64,000 nucleotides of DNA from Amycolatopsis saalfeldensis (GTDB lineage Bacteria > Actinomycetota > Actinomycetes > Mycobacteriales > Pseudonocardiaceae). The position numbers and the translations under genes are program-made. The stretch covers positions 1 to 64,000 of the forward strand of contig NZ_FOEF01000010.1 of assembly GCF_900110575.1 (NCBI RefSeq). Direction: 5' to 3'. The stretch's first letter is position 1. Every line of letters starts with the position of its first letter. The notes below the pieces were generated by a model. The model saw only the letters and a program-made list of their open reading frames with translations. It made no database searches and was not told the origin of the DNA. Shown piece after piece: positions 34,631 through 42,992 of the stretch.

Positions 34631-34643
34631 AAGCCTGAGGCTT
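34631..34643 (-). promoter_or_regulatory. Palindrome upstream of the ABC/two-component operon
   Basis: AAGCCT-G-AGGCTT is a perfect 6-1-6 palindrome seven bases before the ATPase start codon, in the leader of the operon. A second palindrome, CGTCATGACG, lies at 34669-34678. Either may be a regulator site or a leader hairpin; the assignment is inference. Confidence 0.35.
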
Positions 34644-35016
34644 GGAGGGGACCGGGCCACAGGCCTTGCGTCATGACGTGGGCATGACAGGTGTCAGGGG
34701 TGGGTTCTCGGGCCTGCGCGGTGCCGACACAGAGAGAAACAATCGTCTTCGCGTCGGGTAGGTGCTTCACCTCCTCTGGAGCGGCTCGGCGCAAGGTCGG
34801 GACCTGGCTTTTACCACGTGGATACTGGCCGGGCAACATCATGAGGACGAATCGAATCCAACCGCGAGTTCGAACATACCGATACTGCAAGTCTCAGGGG
34901 CCCTCTGCGTGCAGTGGTTGAGCCTGCATGATCACCCGCAGCCAATTCCAGCCCGTTCGCCGAGGTCTGGCGGCGGACCTGCGAAGGCTGTCCTCGATTA
35001 CCGAGACCCGAGCAGC
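34644..35016. other. Intergenic region at the edge of the toxin module
   Basis: About 370 bp with slightly lower GC and more A/T-rich patches (for example around 34840-34885) than its surroundings. Short open frames occur on both strands but none has a ribosome-binding site plus recognisable protein features. It may be the left boundary of the transferred toxin-immunity module. Confidence 0.45.
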
Positions 35017-35376
35017 TCAGGAAATGGCGTTGTCCTCGAACTCGAAGTTCCCCAGCCAAGCCAGTTGAACTCCGACACCGGCGTAGGTCGGCGCCTCGAT
35101 CTTTTCGATCTCCGTGGTGATGAACTCCTTGATCCGCACCATGTCCGCCGAATCCACGATCACCAGTGAACGCCCCATCAGGAACCCCTCGCGAGCCACC
35201 GCCGCCTGCAGCGCCTTGGGCGTGCACACGGTGAACTGGATCAGCTCCTCAGCCTTCGCGTCGTCAGCCGGGCCGACGATGACCTGAATCGGGACCCAGA
35301 AGTCCTCCGGGTCCTCGGGACTGAAGTCGTCGAGGTCGGCATCCACCGCGTCGAAGTAGCGCACTTTTGGCTTCAT
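35017..35376 (-). CDS. Imm8-type immunity protein
   Basis: A 119-residue cytoplasmic protein matching the Imm8 family pattern: an acidic start (YFDAVDADLDDFSPEDPEDF), the strand VPIQVIVGP, the motif QFTVCTPKAL near residue 53, GFLMGRSLVIVD near 70 and the C-terminal WLGNFEFED. Its ATG overlaps the stop of the polymorphic toxin gene by four bases (ATGA), so it is made together with the toxin and should neutralise its C-terminal tip inside the producing cell. Imm8 proteins pair with several unrelated toxins, so it does not identify the toxin activity. Confidence 0.85.
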   Translation of the reverse strand: MKPKVRYFDAVDADLDDFSPEDPEDFWVPIQVIVGPADDAKAEELIQFTVCTPKALQAAVAREGFLMGRSLVIVDSADMVRIKEFITTEIEKIEAPTYAGVGVQLAWLGNFEFEDNAIS

Positions 35377-38300
35377 GGCATGTCCGTAATGTTGAGGTGA
35401 AGGTTCTTGTACTGACCACTTTTTGTCGGCCGCCATAGGAAGTTGGCTTGATACCGGGGCCCGCCGTACTGAGGATCGAGGCTGGCCTTGAACGTGGGCG
35501 GCCGGTAAACTCGCAGCCCACTTTCACTCACCATCGCCTTCCCGTCTTTGGAGAACGTCCAGCCTGGACCGAGCCAGGTTTCTCCCATTTTAGCGGCCTC
35601 GTCCTTAGTCGCAAAACCCATCAAGTCAACCTTCTTGGTGTTGCGCGCAGCATCTTCCAGCATGCGGTCCAGCTCCGCCGCACGAGCAGCCGCCGGGCCG
35701 GTTGCCGCTCCGGCCTCCTCGGCCAGCTGGCCGACTTCAGCGGCCGATATCTCGGCCAGGTTCGCCGCCTCGCCGGCTTTCGCTGCAGCTGCGGCGCTCG
35801 CGGCGTCGAGGACACCGGCTCCCTCACTCGCCGCCTCAGCGGCTCCCAGCGCAGCATCTGCGCCGATCCCTCCGAGTTCTGCCGCGGCACCATCGAGCAG
35901 ATCCAGAAGGCCGCATTCCGGGCATGCCAGAAGAGCCACGACGCCCAGCAGATTGAGGAGGTTCGAGTTCTGACCAGAGGTGACGTAGTTCGTGAAGCCG
36001 TCTCTCAGATCCGCCATGAAGTTGGGATCGAGGAGGTTGTTCGGGTCCAAGCACCGCTGCAGGGTGGGATCGTTCTGCGCGATGTGCTGACGACAGACGC
36101 CTTCGAGATTCGACAGGATCCGTTGCTGATCGGCTTGGTTCCCGGTGAAGAGCAGAACACAGTCTTGATTACTGAGGAGATTGACCGCCTCGGGATTTCG
36201 AGCGTTGTCGTCACAGTCCGACTTGCGCTGCTCAACGAGCTTCTGCTTCTCGACGTCCACCTTGGCGGCGACGCTCTGCCAGGCGGTCTGCGCGGCCTCG
36301 TAAGCCTTCTGGGCATCGTCACCGGCATCGACAGCTGCTTGGTGCGCGATACGGGCCGCCGCAGTCGCCTCTTGCGCCGACGCAGCAGCCACCGCAGCGG
36401 AGTGCTGGGCCGAGGCGGCGGATCGGGTTGCCTGGTCAGCCGAGGACACGGCTGAGGCTGCCGCCCTGGAGGCAGTGTTGGCAGATTGCTGCGCCTGGCT
36501 GGCGGACGAGGCGGCCCTGTCCGCTGCCGCCTGGGCAGTGCGCGAGAAGTCGGCCGCCTGAGCTGCGGCCGTCGCTGCTTGCTGCTCGAAACCATCGGCC
36601 TCGTCGGCGGCCTGCCGGGCACGAGCTGCTTCTGCTTGCGCGTCTTTGGCGTCGTGGGTCGCGGTAGCCGCTGAACTCGACGCTTGGGCCAGCAGAGAGT
36701 CGACGGCCGCGTTGTGCGCCGCGGTGTTCTGGTCCCGTCGCTGCGCGGCGTACTGGCCGACAGACAAGAATTCGCGCAGCAGGACGGGTGGACCGTCGAG
36801 TGCCGCTTGCGCACCGGCGACGACTTCTTGCTCGCCTGCGGCCCGAGCGGCCGACATGACCTGGTTGACCTTCAGGTTGTCGTCGATACCGAGGGCGGTG
36901 TACTGACCGGTGCCGAGGAAGTCTCGCAGTGCGACGTCGGTGTTGGCGTCGAGTGCCTTCTGGGCCTGTTGCACCACCACGGTTCTGCCGGCCGTTTGCG
37001 CAGCGGACATGATCCGGTTGACCTGCAGGGCATCATCCTGCTCACGGCCGGGGTAGCCGCGCGTGCGAAGGAACGTGCGGACGTCGGTATCTGTTCCGGC
37101 GAGGACGGCAGCTGCCCCGGCCTTGAACGCGTCCGATCCGGCGTCGCTCAGGCTGCGGAGGACGACGCGATCGTCCTGGCCCGCGGCGGCGATCAACCCG
37201 GAGGTGACGTAGTCGACGGCCTCGTCGTCAGTGCCGCTCAACGCGGCGTCCGAAGCGGCCTTCGTCCACGGACCGGCTGAGCCGTCGAGGGCAAGTGCCA
37301 CCTTGCGGGCGTCCGCGACGACCGTAGCGCGGGGGATACCCGCGGTGGCGGCCTCGGCGATCAACCTGGTGGTCTCCGCGTCCCAGGTGCTGGCTTGGTC
37401 GGCGTCCCAGCGCTTCGGGGCCGGCTCCGCGGCGGATGCATCGAGGGCGGCTTTGGCCGCGTCATCCGCCGCCTGCGCCGCGAGCGCCAGCCGGTCATCA
37501 TCGGCCTTGCGCGCGGCCTGCGCGATCTGTCCGGCCTGATTCGCCGCTGCGACGGCTGCGTTGGCTGCCGCCGTGGCGGCATTCGCGTGCGCGGTGGCCA
37601 GTTCTGCCGCGTTCGCAGCCTCTCCGGCGTGTGCGGCCGCGTCGTCGGCCGCCTGGGCGGCGGCGCTCGCGTCAGCCGACGCCGCCTGGGCAGCGTCCGC
37701 GGCCTGACCGGCCGCGATACCGGCCTGGTGAGCCCACGACTGACTCGCGTTCGCGGCAGCGACCGCCCGCGCGGCTTGCGCTCGAGCCGTGGCAGCCGCC
37801 GCCTGGGCCTGATGAGCGTCGGCGCCTGCGGCTGCGGCATTGTTCGCCGCATCGGTCGCGGCCGCTGCCGCGTTGCTGGACTGCAAAGCGGCCTCATGCG
37901 CATTGGCGCCGGCGTTCTCGGCCTGCTGGGACGCCGTCTGGGCGGAACGAGCGGCATTGGCCGCCAATGCAGCGCCCTGCGCGGCATCGCGAGCAGTCGA
38001 TGCTGCCGCCAGCGCTATGTCAGCACCCCCCTTGCTGCGCACCGCCAGCGCAGCGGCGTCGTATGCGTGAGACGCAGCCTGCCCGGCCCGTGAAGCAGCC
38101 GCCGCCGCACGCGAGGCCGCACCCGCAGCCGTATGAGCCGCACTAGACGCGGCGTTGGCCGCACCGATCGCCTGGCGAGCGGTGACCGCCGCCTGCTCGG
38201 CGGCGAATGCCGCACGCGACGCCGCGTCCGTGGCCTGACCCGAATGCCCTTGCGCGGCAGCGGCGGCGTCTTTCGCGGCCTGCGCCGCCTTGTTCGCAGC

Positions 38301-39209
38301 CGCGGCTTCGGTGACCGCGCGATCAGACTCCCGCTGCGCCTCTTGCAGCTCGCTCGCCGCTTGCTCGGAAGCAGCCTTGGCCGTGGACACCAGTTGGGTG
38401 ATCGTCGCCGTCTCGGCGTCACGGGCCTGCGCCACAGGCAAGTCCGTGACGAGGAACTGGTTGAGCGCGTCGACGCTGTTCGCGTCCAGCGCCTGCTGTG
38501 CCGCCTTCTGTACCTCCGGCCCACCAGCCGACATGGCCTGGTTGACCTTCAGGCTCTGGTCCATCTCGAAAGGGATCTGCCAGCCGGAGGCAAGGAAAGC
38601 CTCGAGCGCATCGTCACTGTTCGCGTCGAGCGCCTGCTGCGCGGCCTTCTTCACCTGCGGCCCGCCGGCAGCCATGATCTGGTTGACCCGAAGGCTCAAA
38701 TCGTTGCCGTAAGGACCCTCCCAGCCGGAGTACAGGAAGTCCCGCAGCGCGTCGTCCGTGTTGGCATCAAGCACTTGCTGTGCTGCGGTCTTGGTCGCGG
38801 GCCCACCCGCGGACATCATCTGGTTGACGTGGATGTCCCGGTCGATGGATGCGTCCACGTCCTTCTGCGTGGCCAGGAACTGCGCGACGTCCGCGTCCGT
38901 ACCGGTGAGCGCTACGGCAGCGTCGCGTTTGGTCGCCGGGCCGCCGAACTTCCACAGCAGCAAGACTCCGGCACGGCTGGAGCCTCCGTTGCCCGCGGCC
39001 GGGTCCGTTCCCGAGGACAGCGCAGTGTTCACAGGCCGTGCACCAGCCGGCGGCACATCGAGGAGGCCGACGAGCAGAACGGTGACCAGGAACACGACCA
39101 AAGCGGCGTGAATGCGGGTCTTGGCCCGGGTGTTCTTCGAGTTCCTCTGGAACCACCTCAACCTGCAGCTGTTCACCGCCGCGCTGACCGCCGTCGCGCT
39201 CGCCTGCAC
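35373..39209 (-). CDS. ALF-repeat polymorphic toxin with unrecognised C-terminal toxin tip
   Basis: A frame of 1278 residues. A hydrophobic signal-like segment (LVVFLVTVLLVGLL, about residues 37-50) is followed by alanine-leucine-phenylalanine repeats at about 90-285 (pattern AAQQALDANSDDALEAFLASG), a very Ala/Gln-rich coiled region to about 600, a second ALF set at about 640-850, more coiled-coil, a cysteine-containing region near 1020-1090, and an 87-residue tip beginning KKVDLMGFATKDE. The tip has conserved-looking RVYRPPTFK and HLNITDMP but I do not recognise its activity. The natural start is unclear: the open frame reaches GTG 39209 inside the opposite membrane gene, and no ribosome-bound start is visible near the signal segment, so the 5' end may be damaged. 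Confidence 0.8.
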   Translation of the reverse strand: MQASATAVSAAVNSCRLRWFQRNSKNTRAKTRIHAALVVFLVTVLLVGLLDVPPAGARPVNTALSSGTDPAAGNGGSSRAGVLLLWKFGGPATKRDAAVALTGTDADVAQFLATQKDVDASIDRDIHVNQMMSAGGPATKTAAQQVLDANTDDALRDFLYSGWEGPYGNDLSLRVNQIMAAGGPQVKKAAQQALDANSDDALEAFLASGWQIPFEMDQSLKVNQAMSAGGPEVQKAAQQALDANSVDALNQFLVTDLPVAQARDAETATITQLVSTAKAASEQAASELQEAQRESDRAVTEAAAANKAAQAAKDAAAAAQGHSGQATDAASRAAFAAEQAAVTARQAIGAANAASSAAHTAAGAASRAAAAASRAGQAASHAYDAAALAVRSKGGADIALAAASTARDAAQGAALAANAARSAQTASQQAENAGANAHEAALQSSNAAAAATDAANNAAAAGADAHQAQAAAATARAQAARAVAAANASQSWAHQAGIAAGQAADAAQAASADASAAAQAADDAAAHAGEAANAAELATAHANAATAAANAAVAAANQAGQIAQAARKADDDRLALAAQAADDAAKAALDASAAEPAPKRWDADQASTWDAETTRLIAEAATAGIPRATVVADARKVALALDGSAGPWTKAASDAALSGTDDEAVDYVTSGLIAAAGQDDRVVLRSLSDAGSDAFKAGAAAVLAGTDTDVRTFLRTRGYPGREQDDALQVNRIMSAAQTAGRTVVVQQAQKALDANTDVALRDFLGTGQYTALGIDDNLKVNQVMSAARAAGEQEVVAGAQAALDGPPVLLREFLSVGQYAAQRRDQNTAAHNAAVDSLLAQASSSAATATHDAKDAQAEAARARQAADEADGFEQQAATAAAQAADFSRTAQAAADRAASSASQAQQSANTASRAAASAVSSADQATRSAASAQHSAAVAAASAQEATAAARIAHQAAVDAGDDAQKAYEAAQTAWQSVAAKVDVEKQKLVEQRKSDCDDNARNPEAVNLLSNQDCVLLFTGNQADQQRILSNLEGVCRQHIAQNDPTLQRCLDPNNLLDPNFMADLRDGFTNYVTSGQNSNLLNLLGVVALLACPECGLLDLLDGAAAELGGIGADAALGAAEAASEGAGVLDAASAAAAAKAGEAANLAEISAAEVGQLAEEAGAATGPAAARAAELDRMLEDAARNTKKVDLMGFATKDEAAKMGETWLGPGWTFSKDGKAMVSESGLRVYRPPTFKASLDPQYGGPRYQANFLWRPTKSGQYKNLHLNITDMP

Positions 39210-40080
39210 CTTCTGGTACGCGCCCTACGTCTTCTCCGACCCCTACCTCGTCGACCCGCTGAACAACCTGCTCTACATCGCCGCACTGTGGTTCGCGTTC
39301 AGCCGGCGCCTGACGCTGTTCACCCTCGCGGTGATCATCGGCTCGGCCAACAAGGAAACGACGCTGCTCCTCGCGCCGCTCTACCCACTGCTCGCCTGGA
39401 CCCGCCACCGCTCACTGCGCCATCGCGAAGTCATCACCGGCCTCATCGCGACGGTCGTCTCCATCGCCGCCTACCTCGGATACCGCATCTGGGCCCAGCA
39501 CCTCATCGGCGGCAACTACGGCCTGGGCGCCGGACAAGGCAACGGCAGCCTGCTGGAAAACTTCCGCTTCGCCCTCGCCGGCACCAAAGGCACCGTCCAG
39601 CTCAGCCTGTTCATCACGTTCCACTTCCTGTGGATCCCCTTCGCCTACGGCCTTTACCGCTTCTACCGACGCGAAGGCCTCCGCAACCAACTCCTCGTCG
39701 CCAGCCTCTGGCTGTTCGCCTGCTGCCTCGCAGGCCGCCTCCTGGCCACCGATACCGAGCGCGTGTTCATCATGATGGCGCCCCTCGTCCTCGGCGTCAC
39801 CGCTGTCGTCCTCGACCGGCAACGCGGTGAAAACCGGCGCCTCTGGGCCGGGCTGCTCATCGCCACCTACATCGGACTCCAGCTCCGTTGGGCCCAGCCG
39901 CCGGGAGCACTCATCGCCGACCTCGCCGCCGCCATCGGGTTCGTACTGCTCATCCGCGAAACCCGGCCGAGTCTCCGTATCGGGAAAACCACATCGGACG
40001 GTCAGCGGGACACCGACATCTTCCTGCCGGTCCGTTCCCACGAAGAGCCGCCGAAGCACCAACCCGCGGGACGGGGCTGA
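39112..40080 (+). pseudogene. N-terminally truncated polytopic membrane protein
   Basis: The 322-residue frame encodes seven or eight transmembrane helices and a hydrophilic tail of about 50 residues. It begins abruptly in what looks like the middle of a membrane protein (RVFFEFLWNHLNLQLFTAAL), without a ribosome-binding site, a normal N-terminus or the first-loop acidic motif expected for GT-C-like or EpsG-like glycan membrane enzymes. The start lies exactly where the divergent toxin gene begins, so the N-terminal part was probably lost when the toxin module arrived. The remaining SANKETTLLLAPLYPLLAW and NGSLLENFRFA segments suggest an envelope polysaccharide-related protein, but no family is certain. 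Confidence 0.6.
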
Positions 40081-40096
40081 CGCCCGGAAGCGCCGA

Positions 40097-40127
40097 ACGG
40101 CCCTCCCCCGATCCGGGGAAGGGCCGT
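40097..40127. terminator. Bidirectional hairpin terminator
   Basis: ACGGCCCT (40097-40104) pairs with AGGGCCGT (40120-40127), and the inner CCCC with GGGG, with one mismatched pair and a 5-base loop. It separates the stops of the membrane-protein remnant and the convergent glyS gene. Confidence 0.75.
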
Positions 40128-40140
40128 CAGCGGAAAAGCG

Positions 40141-41529
40141 TCAGCAGCCGATCAGCCGCGCGCCCAGGTAGGACTCCACCTGGTCGATCGCGATGCGTTC
40201 CTGCTTCATGCTGTCACGCTCGCGGATCGTGACCGCGTTGTCTTCGAGGGTGTCGAAGTCCACGGTGACGCAGTACGGCGTGCCGATCTCGTCCTGGCGG
40301 CGGTAGCGGCGGCCGATGGCCTGGGCGTCGTCGAAGTCGACGTTCCAGTGCTTGCGCAAGGTGGCCGCGAGGTCGCGGGCCTTGGGCGAGAGGTCGGCGT
40401 TGCGCGACAGAGGCAGGACCGCCGCCTTGTACGGCGCGAGGCGCGGGTCCAGGTGCAGGACCGTGCGCTTGTCCATGCCGCCCTTGGCGTTCGGGACCTC
40501 TTCTTCCTCGTACGCGTCGACGAGGAACGCCATCATCGAACGGCCGACGCCCGCCGCCGGCTCGATCACGAACGGGCGGTAGCGCTGGCCCGAGGCCTGA
40601 TCGAAGAACGACAGGTCCACACCCGAGTGGTTCGAGTGCGTGGTGAGGTCGAAATCGGTGCGGTTCGCGATGCCTTCGAGCTCGCCCCACTCCTGGCCCG
40701 CGTTGAACGCGAAGCGGTACTCGATGTCGACGGTGCGCTTCGCGTAGTGCGAGAGCTTTTCCTTCGGGTGCTCGAAATGGCGCAGGTTCTCGGCCTTGAT
40801 GCCGAGGTCCTTGTACCACTCGGTGCGCGTGTCGATCCAGTACTGGTGCCAGGTCTCGTCCTCGCCCGGCTCGACGAAGAACTCCATCTCCATCTGCTCG
40901 AACTCACGCGTGCGGAAGATGAAGTTGCCCGGCGTGATCTCGTTGCGGAAGGACTTGCCGACCTGGCCGATGCCGAACGGCGGCTTCTTCCGCGACGCCT
41001 GCTGCACGTTGTTGAAGTTCACGAAGATGCCCTGCGCGGTCTCCGGGCGGAGGTAGGCCAGGCCCTCCTCGGACTCGACCGGGCCGAGGTAGGTCTTCAG
41101 CATCATGTTGAAGTCGCGCGGCTCGGTGTACTTGCCGCGGGTGCCGCAGTTCGGGCACGGCACGTCGGACAGGTCGTCCTCCGACGTCTCCTTGCCGGTG
41201 CGCTCCGAGTACTCCTCGGCGAGCTGGTCGGCACGGAACCGCTTGTGGCACGAAAGGCACTCGATCAGCGGGTCGGTGAACACGTTCACGTGACCGGAGG
41301 CGACCCAGACCTGGCGCGGCAGGATGACCGACGAGTCGAGGCCGACCACGTCCTCGCGGCCCTGCACCATGGTCTTCCACCACTGGCGCTTGATGTTGTC
41401 CTTCAGCTCCACGCCGAGCGGCCCGTAGTCCCACGCCGACCTGGTGCCGCCGTAGATCTCCCCCGACGGGAAGACGAAGCCACGGCGCTTGCACAGACTG
41501 ACGACGGTTTCGATGGTGTTGGCGGGCAC
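40141..41529 (-). CDS. glyS: Glycyl-tRNA synthetase
   Basis: Class II alpha-2-type glycyl-tRNA synthetase, charging tRNA-Gly. About 462 residues. Visible features are the N-terminal RRGFVFPSGEIYGG block, motif 1 region around YGPLGVELKDNIK, the four-cysteine zinc insertion (CLSCHKR then CPNCGTRGK), motif 2 FRNEITPGNFIFRTREFEQME near residue 205 and motif 3 GVGRSMMAFLVDAY near 345. The C-terminal anticodon-binding domain follows. GTG at 41529 is preferred because GGAG lies six bases upstream; an ATG at 41547 is also open. Position next to the ArsR/zur pair matches Rv2357c-Rv2359. Confidence 0.95.
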   Translation of the reverse strand: MPANTIETVVSLCKRRGFVFPSGEIYGGTRSAWDYGPLGVELKDNIKRQWWKTMVQGREDVVGLDSSVILPRQVWVASGHVNVFTDPLIECLSCHKRFRADQLAEEYSERTGKETSEDDLSDVPCPNCGTRGKYTEPRDFNMMLKTYLGPVESEEGLAYLRPETAQGIFVNFNNVQQASRKKPPFGIGQVGKSFRNEITPGNFIFRTREFEQMEMEFFVEPGEDETWHQYWIDTRTEWYKDLGIKAENLRHFEHPKEKLSHYAKRTVDIEYRFAFNAGQEWGELEGIANRTDFDLTTHSNHSGVDLSFFDQASGQRYRPFVIEPAAGVGRSMMAFLVDAYEEEEVPNAKGGMDKRTVLHLDPRLAPYKAAVLPLSRNADLSPKARDLAATLRKHWNVDFDDAQAIGRRYRRQDEIGTPYCVTVDFDTLEDNAVTIRERDSMKQERIAIDQVESYLGARLIGC

Positions 41530-41625
41530 TCCACGCTCCGGACGCATGCGGGGACGGTTATCGGACTTAGAACGTCCAGCCTATCCGGCCGCCCCCGCGG
41601 CACCTCCGGCGGTGCTCAGGAGGGC

Positions 41626-42264
41626 TCAGGGCCGGGTCACCAGCTCGGCCGTGGCGACGCGGTTGTCGTCGTAGCCCTCGGTGCCGCCGACGTAGTCGCC
41701 ACCACAGGTGACGAGCACCAGCCGGTGCGGCCCGTCGGGGGAAAACAGCTTCTCCGACTCCGCGGCGAGGCCCGACTTGTGGATCGTGCGGACGTCGTCG
41801 ACCCGGTAGCCCCACTGCGCGCCCGCGGTGTCCGTGACAGTGACCGTCTGGCCCGCCTTCACCTGCCACAGCTGGTCGAACGGGCCGGTCTTGCCCTTCC
41901 AGTTGACGTGGCCGGAGAACAGCGTGACGCCCTTGTCCGCGCCCAGCCCGGAGCCCCACCACGCGGCCTCGTCCAGGCTTTGCGGGATGACCAGCGCGCC
42001 GTCGGCGCCGACGTCCTCGGCCACCAGCTTCGCGCTGCCACCGGCGGGCAGGCGGACCGTGCCGGGCGTCGTCCCGGGGTCGGCCTGCGGCTGCTGCCCG
42101 CCCTGGCCGGCGGGCTGCTGCTGTGACGACGGCGTGGGTCCGGCCGCGGCGACCTGGTCGGCCTGCCCGCACCCGGTGGCCAGCGCGGCCACCACCGCGG
42201 CCCCGATCGCCAGCCGCGCCCACCGCCGCGAGCCCGTCACGGCCTGTTCCTGTGTCCCCTGCAT
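41626..42264 (-). CDS. Class F sortase, lipoprotein-type N-terminus
   Basis: A 212-residue transpeptidase-like surface enzyme. The N-terminus (IGAAVVAALATGCG) has a lipobox-like LATGC, so it may be lipid-anchored rather than spanning the membrane. After a Gln/Pro-rich linker (about residues 35-65) the sortase F domain shows the conserved histidine in FSGHVNWKG near residue 117, the catalytic cysteine in LVTCGGDY near 188 and arginine in DDNRVATAELV near 203. Class F sortases are actinobacterial and their role is not well defined; they attach or process LPxTG-type proteins. A second copy lies 87 bp upstream. Confidence 0.88.
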   Translation of the reverse strand: MQGTQEQAVTGSRRWARLAIGAAVVAALATGCGQADQVAAAGPTPSSQQQPAGQGGQQPQADPGTTPGTVRLPAGGSAKLVAEDVGADGALVIPQSLDEAAWWGSGLGADKGVTLFSGHVNWKGKTGPFDQLWQVKAGQTVTVTDTAGAQWGYRVDDVRTIHKSGLAAESEKLFSPDGPHRLVLVTCGGDYVGGTEGYDDNRVATAELVTRP

Positions 42265-42351
42265 CGTGCTCCCTGGTTCGGCGTGTACTCGCCGGGAGAC
42301 ATGCCGCGGGACGCGCGGCGGGTTGCACCGAGTTGGCGCGCCGCGCGGGTC

Positions 42352-42990
42352 TCAGTCCGGGCGCGACACCAGGTTCGCCGTCACGATCCGGTTCTCGTCG
42401 TAGCCCTCGCTGCCGCCGACGTAGTCCCCGCCGCAGGTGACGAGTACCAGGCGGTGCGGGCCGCTTTGCGCGAACCACTGCGGGGCCTGCGCGGGCAGCT
42501 GGCCCTTCCCCACGGTCACGGCGCCGGTCACGCGGTAGAGCCACCGGCCGCCGGAGGAGTCGACGATGCTCACGTTGTCCCCGGTGCGGATCCGCCAGAG
42601 GACGTCGAACGGCCCTTTCGTGCCGGCCCAGTTGACGTGGCCGGACAGCACGGCGGCGCCCTGCTCGGCGCCGAGCCGGGCGCCCCACCACGCGGCGTCG
42701 CCGAGCCCGCGCGGGATCGGCAGCACGCCGTCGTGGGTCACCTCGGTGCGCACCAGCCGCGCCGCGGAGCCGTCCGGCAGCTGGACGGTGCCGGGCCGCT
42801 GCTGCCCCACCGGGGAGTTGTCGGCGGGCAGCACGGCGGGCGCGCCGTCTTCGCCGGGCAGCGAGCCCGGTGGGGGCTCGGCCGCCGCGACCGGCGCCGG
42901 GGCGGGGGCCCACGTCAGCACCACCACACCCGCGGCCAGCGCGAGCACGGCGACCACCGAGAACACCACGGTGAGCGCGCGGTGCAGCAC
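42352..42990 (-). CDS. Class F sortase
   Basis: A 212-residue paralogue of the neighbouring sortase. It has an N-terminal signal-anchor helix (VVFSVVAVLALAAGVVVLTW), a Pro-rich linker and the class F core with the histidine in LSGHVNWAG, the cysteine in LVTCGGDYVGGSEGYD and the arginine in ENRIVTANLV. Thus both copies keep the His-Cys-Arg triad. It begins two bases after the stop of a secreted membrane-anchored protein gene and is probably translated with it. Confidence 0.9.
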   Translation of the reverse strand: MLHRALTVVFSVVAVLALAAGVVVLTWAPAPAPVAAAEPPPGSLPGEDGAPAVLPADNSPVGQQRPGTVQLPDGSAARLVRTEVTHDGVLPIPRGLGDAAWWGARLGAEQGAAVLSGHVNWAGTKGPFDVLWRIRTGDNVSIVDSSGGRWLYRVTGAVTVGKGQLPAQAPQWFAQSGPHRLVLVTCGGDYVGGSEGYDENRIVTANLVSRPD

Positions 42991-42992
42991 GG

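Noticed and set aside
34561..34921. Small frames near the toxin module edge
   Set aside because: No ribosome-binding sites or family features on either strand.
41530..41625. T-box leader for glyS
   Set aside because: The gap is short and lacks the T-box consensus and hairpins.
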